Positions 6,423-9,806 of a stretch of DNA of 9,806 nt are shown piece by piece. The stretch's first letter is position 1, and the number at the start of each line of letters is the position of its first letter. The notes under the pieces are model-generated. The model was not told the DNA's origin and did no database searches. It saw nothing but the letters and a program-made list of their open reading frames with translations. The stretch is from Actinomycetota bacterium. Lineage in GTDB: Bacteria > Actinomycetota > Thermoleophilia > Solirubrobacterales > Solirubrobacteraceae. A program made the position numbers and the translations under genes. The DNA lies in the NCBI GenBank assembly GCA_009699915.1, contig WLNG01000032.1:1-9806 (forward strand), in the 5' to 3' direction.

Positions 6423-7564
6423 GCCCCGCCCGTGATCGTGGCCAAGCGCTCCCCGCGCTGCTCGGCGGCCTGCTGCTGCTGACCGGCTGCGCAATCGCGC
6501 TCGCCTGGGTGGGTGCCGGGCTGCTCGAGCGCGGCGAGCGCCGCCGCGGCGTCGAGCTCGCAGCGCTCGCCGGTGCGCGGGCGCTCGCCGATCTGCGTCC
6601 TCGCCTGCTCGTGGATGCATCGGCTCGAGCTGCAGTTCTAGCCCGGGCTGAACAGGTCGCTCGGGAGGCCGCGCTGGCGAACGGCGTTGCGGATGCGCGG
6701 GTGAGCTTCGATGCCGGACCGCTCCCGGCCGAGGTGCGCGTCGTCGCGCGAGGGTCGATCGCGTTGCCCGGCGGGGTTCGGATCCCTGCCACGGTGCGGG
6801 CCAGGGCGCAGGCGCCGCTCTTCGCCGAGGACCTCGGCGATGGCCAGTACCGGGGCCCGTTCGCCCAGCGCGATGGGCACCCGATGCGCCCCGATGTCGC
6901 GCTCGCCTACGACCGCATGGCTGTCGCGGCTGCGCGAGACGGCCACCGCCTTGTGGTGGTGAGCGGTTTTCGCACCTACGACGAGCAGGCTGCGCTCTTC
7001 GCTGCCCATCCGAACCCGAAGTGGGTCGCCCCGCCCGGGCGCTCGCTCCACCGCCTCGGGACCGAACTCGATCTCGGACCGGTTGCTGCCTACGGCTGGC
7101 TGCTGCGCCACGCCGGGGATTTCGGCTTCCTGCTGCGGTATCCGTGGGAACCGTGGCACTACGGCTTCACCGGATCACCGGCGAGCGCGTCGGTGGGCTT
7201 CCGCTCCCGCTCCGGCGGGGACGGGGCTGTGCCGTCGTACGTGCCCGCCCGCTTCGCGCCGGGGCTGCGTCGTGCCGCTAGCCGTTGGGGCGTCGGCGCC
7301 GCGCTGCTCGCCGCGCAGCTGCAGGTGGAGTCGGGGTTCGCTGCGACGCCGCCGATCGAGGCCCGCGCCCGGCGACTGCGCGATCTGCTGCGGCGCCTGG
7401 GCTCGGTCCCGCTTGCGCTCGCCGCCACGCACGCGGGGCTCGCGCGCGTTGCGGCGTGCATGTGCATCCCGCCGATTGCGCAGACCCGCTCCTATGTCCG
7501 GCGCGTGCTCGTGATCATCGGGGGCGGCGACCTCGGCGGAGCCCGGGTGCGCCTGATCGAGTGA
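6419..7564 (+). CDS. TadG-like anchor fused to M15 D,D-carboxypeptidase and SLT-like domain
   Basis: Encodes 381 residues in three parts. Residues 1-54 match the TadG N-terminal pattern: RDRGQ, a membrane helix (about 10-34), then LERGERRRGVELAALAGARAL. A beta-rich linker follows to about 135. Residues 140-250 are an M15 (VanY-type) peptidase, which trims D-Ala from peptidoglycan stems. SGFRTYDEQ (182-190) is conserved, H211 and D218 in SLHRLGTELD and H247 in EPWHYGF are the zinc ligands, and E244 is the likely catalytic base. Residues 272-368 resemble a lytic transglycosylase: ASRWGVGAALLAAQLQVES with E304, then RDLLRRLGSVPLALAATHAG and TRSYVRRVL. The usual GAxGLMQ stretch is absent. The anchor places both enzymes outside the membrane. 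Start TTG 6419 overlaps the previous stop (TTGA); the open frame back to 5876 is rejected because that stretch is Arg-rich shadow. Domain calls rest on motifs. Confidence 0.85.
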   Translation: MSPARDRGQALPALLGGLLLLTGCAIALAWVGAGLLERGERRRGVELAALAGARALADLRPRLLVDASARAAVLARAEQVAREAALANGVADARVSFDAGPLPAEVRVVARGSIALPGGVRIPATVRARAQAPLFAEDLGDGQYRGPFAQRDGHPMRPDVALAYDRMAVAAARDGHRLVVVSGFRTYDEQAALFAAHPNPKWVAPPGRSLHRLGTELDLGPVAAYGWLLRHAGDFGFLLRYPWEPWHYGFTGSPASASVGFRSRSGGDGAVPSYVPARFAPGLRRAASRWGVGAALLAAQLQVESGFAATPPIEARARRLRDLLRRLGSVPLALAATHAGLARVAACMCIPPIAQTRSYVRRVLVIIGGGDLGGARVRLIE

Positions 7565-7596
7565 GCGCCGCTGCGCGGCAGGCGCCGCTGCGGCAG
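7565..7596 (+). repeat. Imperfect tandem repeat with hairpins after the TadG-M15 gene
   Basis: GCGCCGCTGCG occurs at 7565-7575 and 7582-7592. The full units are 17 and 15 bases, differing by loss of CG before GCAG. Each copy can fold: GCCGC-TGC-GCGGC at 7567-7579 and GCCG-CTG-CGGC at 7584-7594. It fills most of the 42-base gap and may serve as a terminator. Confidence 0.55.
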
Positions 7597-7599
7597 ACT
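7594..7599 (+). promoter_or_regulatory. Possible -10 element before the thioesterase gene
   Basis: CAGACT ends 7 bases before ATG 7607 and is one base from the actinobacterial TAGACT pattern. It forms part of GCAG-A-CTGC (7593-7601). There is no Shine-Dalgarno site before this ATG, so a leaderless transcript is plausible. No convincing -35 element is present. Confidence 0.3.
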
Positions 7600-7606
7600 G
7601 CGCCCC

Positions 7607-8023
7607 ATGGCCCCGCTGCGCTGGACCTTCCGCGTGCGATACCACGAGTGCGATCCGCAGGGGATCGTCTTCAACGCGCACTACGTGACGTACTTCGACA
7701 TGACCGTCGCGGAGATGATGCGCGAGGCGTTCCCTGAGGGCGGCTACTTCGGGATGATCGAGACGCACGGGGTGGACTTCGTCGTCGCCGAGCTGAACGT
7801 GCGCTTCCTCGCGTCCGCGCGCTACGACGATGAGCTCGAGCTCGCCGCCGAGATCACCGCTGTCGGCACGACGTCGATGCAGATCAAGGTGACCGCATCG
7901 CGCGCCGGCGAGCTGCTCGCCGAGGGGGCTCTGCGCTACGTCTGGGTCGATGCGAAGACCTGGAAGAAGACGCCGATCCCCGAGACGGTCCTCGCGGCGC
8001 TCGAGCCTTTCCGCGGCGCCTGA
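7607..8023 (+). CDS. Acyl-CoA thioesterase, YbgC/4-hydroxybenzoyl-CoA type (hotdog fold)
   Basis: Encodes a 138-residue cytoplasmic protein of normal length for single hotdog-fold thioesterases, which hydrolyse acyl-CoA to free acid and CoA. The N-terminal signature is clear: RVRYHECDPQGIVFNAHYVT at residues 9-28, where D16 corresponds to the catalytic aspartate of the 4-hydroxybenzoyl-CoA thioesterase family and H25-Y26 follow in the usual place. The long central helix (about 29-40) and antiparallel strands (FVVAELNVRFLASARYDDEL, then LELAAEITAVGTTSMQIKV and LLAEGALRYVWVD) complete the fold. The substrate cannot be told from sequence. In proteobacteria YbgC sits with tol-pal genes, but here it stands alone between the pilus-like block and uvrC. 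ATG 7607 is the start and lacks a ribosome binding site; see the upstream hexamer. Confidence 0.93.
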   Translation: MAPLRWTFRVRYHECDPQGIVFNAHYVTYFDMTVAEMMREAFPEGGYFGMIETHGVDFVVAELNVRFLASARYDDELELAAEITAVGTTSMQIKVTASRAGELLAEGALRYVWVDAKTWKKTPIPETVLAALEPFRGA

Positions 8024-8048
8024 CGGCCACGCCGGGCGCCCGTATCCT
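8020..8048 (+). promoter_or_regulatory. Candidate uvrC promoter with an internal palindrome
   Basis: CTGACG (8020-8025, overlapping the thioesterase stop) and TATCCT (8043-8048) are separated by 17 bases, the preferred spacing for housekeeping sigma factors. The -10 ends 7 bases before the GTG start at 8056, which fits a leaderless transcript. The spacer holds a perfect 10-base palindrome CGGGCGCCCG (8033-8042) that could be an operator or simply GC-rich chance. Confidence 0.5.
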
Positions 8049-8055
8049 CGACGGG

Positions 8056-9806
8056 GTGGGAGCCGCCCCCGACAGCGCCGCCGAGCAGGAGCGCCAGGAC
8101 CGCCTGGCCGAGCGTCGGCGCACGCTTCCAGACGAACCCGGCGTCTATCTCTTCATCGGAGCCGACGGCGAGGTCCTCTACGTCGGCAAGGCGCGCTCGG
8201 TGCGCAAGCGCGTCGCCTCGCACTTCTCCAGCCCGATCACGCGCGGAGATGTCGAGATGGTCTCGCTCGCACACACGATCGACGTGCTCGCGCTGGGCAG
8301 CGAGACCGAAGCGCTGATCGCCGAGAACCAGCTGATCAAGCGCCATCTGCCGCCGTTCAACGTGCAGATGCGCGACGACAAGAGCTACCCGTACATCGCG
8401 ATCTCCACCGACGAGGAGTTCCCGCGCGTCTACGTCACGCGCGAGCGCCACCGTCGTTCGCGTCTCTACTTCGGTCCGTATTCGAGCGCGCGGCGCACCC
8501 GCGAGACGCTCGAGGTGCTCAACCGCATCTTCCTGCTGCGCTCCTGCACCGGCACCGAGCCGGGCCGGCGCTCCGGTTCTCCCTGCCTGGACTTCCACAT
8601 CAACCGCTGCGGCGCTCCGTGCGTCGGCAAGGTCACGGCTGCGGAGTACCAGCGCTCGATCGACGGCGTCGTCTCCTTCCTTTCCGGCCGTTACCGGGAG
8701 ATCGAGCGTGACCTCGAGGGCCGCATGCAGGCCGCGGCCGAGGCGCAGGAGTACGAGTCGGCCGCGCGTGAGCGCAACCGCCTGACGGCGATGCGCACGC
8801 TGCTCGAGCGCCAGCGCGTCGCCAACGACGGCGTTGGGTCGCTCGATGTGATCGCCGTCGCGGTCGAGGGCGCCGACGCCAACGCCCAGGTCTTCCAGGT
8901 CCGCGACGACATCCTCGCCGACCGCCAATCCTTCTACCTCGACAACCCCGGCGAGCTTGCAGCGGGAGAGGTGATCCGCGAGTTCCTCGTGCAGTACTAC
9001 GCCGACCGCCCGGCGATCCCGCCGCAGCTGATCGTTCAGGGCGAACTGCCGCAGGACGAGCGCGCGGCACTCGCCGAGGCCTTGAGCGAGCGTCGCGGCT
9101 CAAGCGTCGAGGTGCGCGCCGCCGAGCGCGGTGACAAGCGCAAGCTGCTGGAGCTCGCGGAGCGCAACGCCCGGCTCGCGCTGGAGGCCGACCGCCTGCA
9201 GGCCGAGCGCCGTCGCCAGCGCCGGGTCGAGGCGCTGGACGAGCTCCAGCAGGCGCTGGGGCTCGACATGCTGCCGCTGCGGATCGAGTGCTTCGACATC
9301 TCGAACCTCATGGGCACCCACACCGTCGCCTCGATGGTGGTCTTCGAGGGTGGCGCGGCGAAGAAGAGCGACTACCGCAAGTTCAACATCCGCACGCTGG
9401 AGGATGGCGTCCCCGACGACTTCGCCGCGATGCGCGAGGTGCTCACGCGCAGGATCCGCAACTGGGAGAGCCAGACGGAGCTCAGCCCGCACGATCCCGC
9501 CTACGACGAGTCGTTCGCCACGCTGCCGAGCCTGATCGTGATCGATGGCGGCCGCGGTCAGCTCGCGGCCGGCCTGGAGGTGCTCCAGGATTTCCGCGAG
9601 CGCGGGGTCGCCGTGGCCTCGCTCGCCAAGCGCATCGAGGAGGTTTTCCTCCCCGGTCGCCGCGCGCCGGTGCTGCTTGCGCACGAGACCGCCGGACTCC
9701 AGCTGCTGCAGCAGGTGCGCGACGAGGCGCACCGCTTCGCGATCGGCCATCACCGCACCCGCCGCGACAAGGCGATGACAACGTCGATCCTCGACGACTT
9801 TCCTGG
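8056..9806 (+). CDS. uvrC: Excinuclease ABC subunit UvrC (C-terminus beyond window)
   Basis: The frame stays open for about 583 codons to the window edge. UvrC makes both incisions flanking a lesion in nucleotide excision repair, acting after UvrA and UvrB. The GIY-YIG nuclease is at about residues 25-100: PGVYLF (28-33), LYVGKA (41-46) and the metal-binding glutamate E90 in IAENQLIK. Four cysteines (164, 177, 185, 189) have nearly the spacing of the Fe-S cysteines reported for E. coli UvrC. The UvrB-binding UVR helix pair covers about 213-255. The RNase H-like second nuclease follows, with D414 (ECFDISN), D497 (VIDGGRGQL) and H566 (GHHRTRRDK). The C-terminal helix-hairpin-helix domain lies beyond the window. 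GTG 8056 is the first start in frame; no Shine-Dalgarno site is present, but a promoter lies just upstream. Confidence 0.97.
   Translation, partial: MGAAPDSAAEQERQDRLAERRRTLPDEPGVYLFIGADGEVLYVGKARSVRKRVASHFSSPITRGDVEMVSLAHTIDVLALGSETEALIAENQLIKRHLPPFNVQMRDDKSYPYIAISTDEEFPRVYVTRERHRRSRLYFGPYSSARRTRETLEVLNRIFLLRSCTGTEPGRRSGSPCLDFHINRCGAPCVGKVTAAEYQRSIDGVVSFLSGRYREIERDLEGRMQAAAEAQEYESAARERNRLTAMRTLLERQRVANDGVGSLDVIAVAVEGADANAQVFQVRDDILADRQSFYLDNPGELAAGEVIREFLVQYYADRPAIPPQLIVQGELPQDERAALAEALSERRGSSVEVRAAERGDKRKLLELAERNARLALEADRLQAERRRQRRVEALDELQQALGLDMLPLRIECFDISNLMGTHTVASMVVFEGGAAKKSDYRKFNIRTLEDGVPDDFAAMREVLTRRIRNWESQTELSPHDPAYDESFATLPSLIVIDGGRGQLAAGLEVLQDFRERGVAVASLAKRIEEVFLPGRRAPVLLAHETAGLQLLQQVRDEAHRFAIGHHRTRRDKAMTTSILDDFP

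Noticed and set aside
7936..8928. A 330-codon minus-strand open frame opposite uvrC.
   Set aside because: The + strand encodes an unmistakable UvrC with catalytic residues; the opposite frame is Val/Arg/Asp-rich noise.
1..9806. Search by eye for CRISPR arrays, tRNA or rRNA genes, insertion sequences, attachment sites and toxin-antitoxin pairs.
   Set aside because: No regularly spaced repeats, cloverleaf-like sequence, transposase motifs or terminal inverted repeats were seen, and coding density leaves almost no room for them.

Overview
The window is very GC-rich (I estimate close to 70%), tightly packed, and all genes I can support lie on the + strand. GTG and TTG starts, 4-base start/stop overlaps, an actinobacterial-type PstB and TadE/TadG-like proteins suggest a high-GC actinobacterium. 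A Thermoleophilia/Solirubrobacterales-type lineage is my best guess, by inference only. There are no insertion sequences, tRNAs, rRNAs or CRISPR arrays, and nothing suggests recent transfer.

Layout. (1) 1-3882 is a phosphate uptake operon, pstS (3' end only)-pstC-pstA-pstB-phoU: a periplasmic phosphate binder, two permease subunits, the ATPase and the signalling regulator. (2) 3986-5178 holds an OmpR-type response regulator translationally coupled to a 117-residue four-helix membrane protein. No histidine kinase is visible. The regulator follows phoU, so a PhoB/PhoP-like role is plausible. (3) 5249-7564 is a four-gene block in which each gene overlaps the next by 4 bases: two small TadE-like pseudopilins, a Cys-rich unknown protein, and a three-part protein. 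That last protein joins a TadG-like membrane anchor, an M15 (VanY-type) D,D-carboxypeptidase and a shortened lytic-transglycosylase (SLT) domain. (4) 7607-8023 encodes a YbgC-type hotdog thioesterase. (5) 8056 to the window end is uvrC of nucleotide excision repair, lacking only its C-terminus.

The block at 5249-7564 is the most unusual part. It looks like a minimal Tad-pilus-like surface module that carries its own peptidoglycan-cutting enzyme and has no Tad ATPase, platform or Flp pilin gene in view. This suggests that a pseudopilin-type assembly or secretion device is coupled to local wall remodelling. The phosphate genes and the repair gene are ordinary housekeeping neighbours.

Non-coding DNA is scarce; no gap reaches 300 bases, the longest being about 100 bases between phoU and the response regulator. 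The gaps after phoU, after the membrane protein and after the TadG fusion hold GC-rich hairpins beginning within about 15 bases of the stop codon. The gap before uvrC has a 10-base palindrome inside a good promoter. Starts after these gaps lack a clear Shine-Dalgarno site but are preceded by TAGACT-like hexamers 6 to 10 bases upstream, which suggests leaderless or near-leaderless transcripts.
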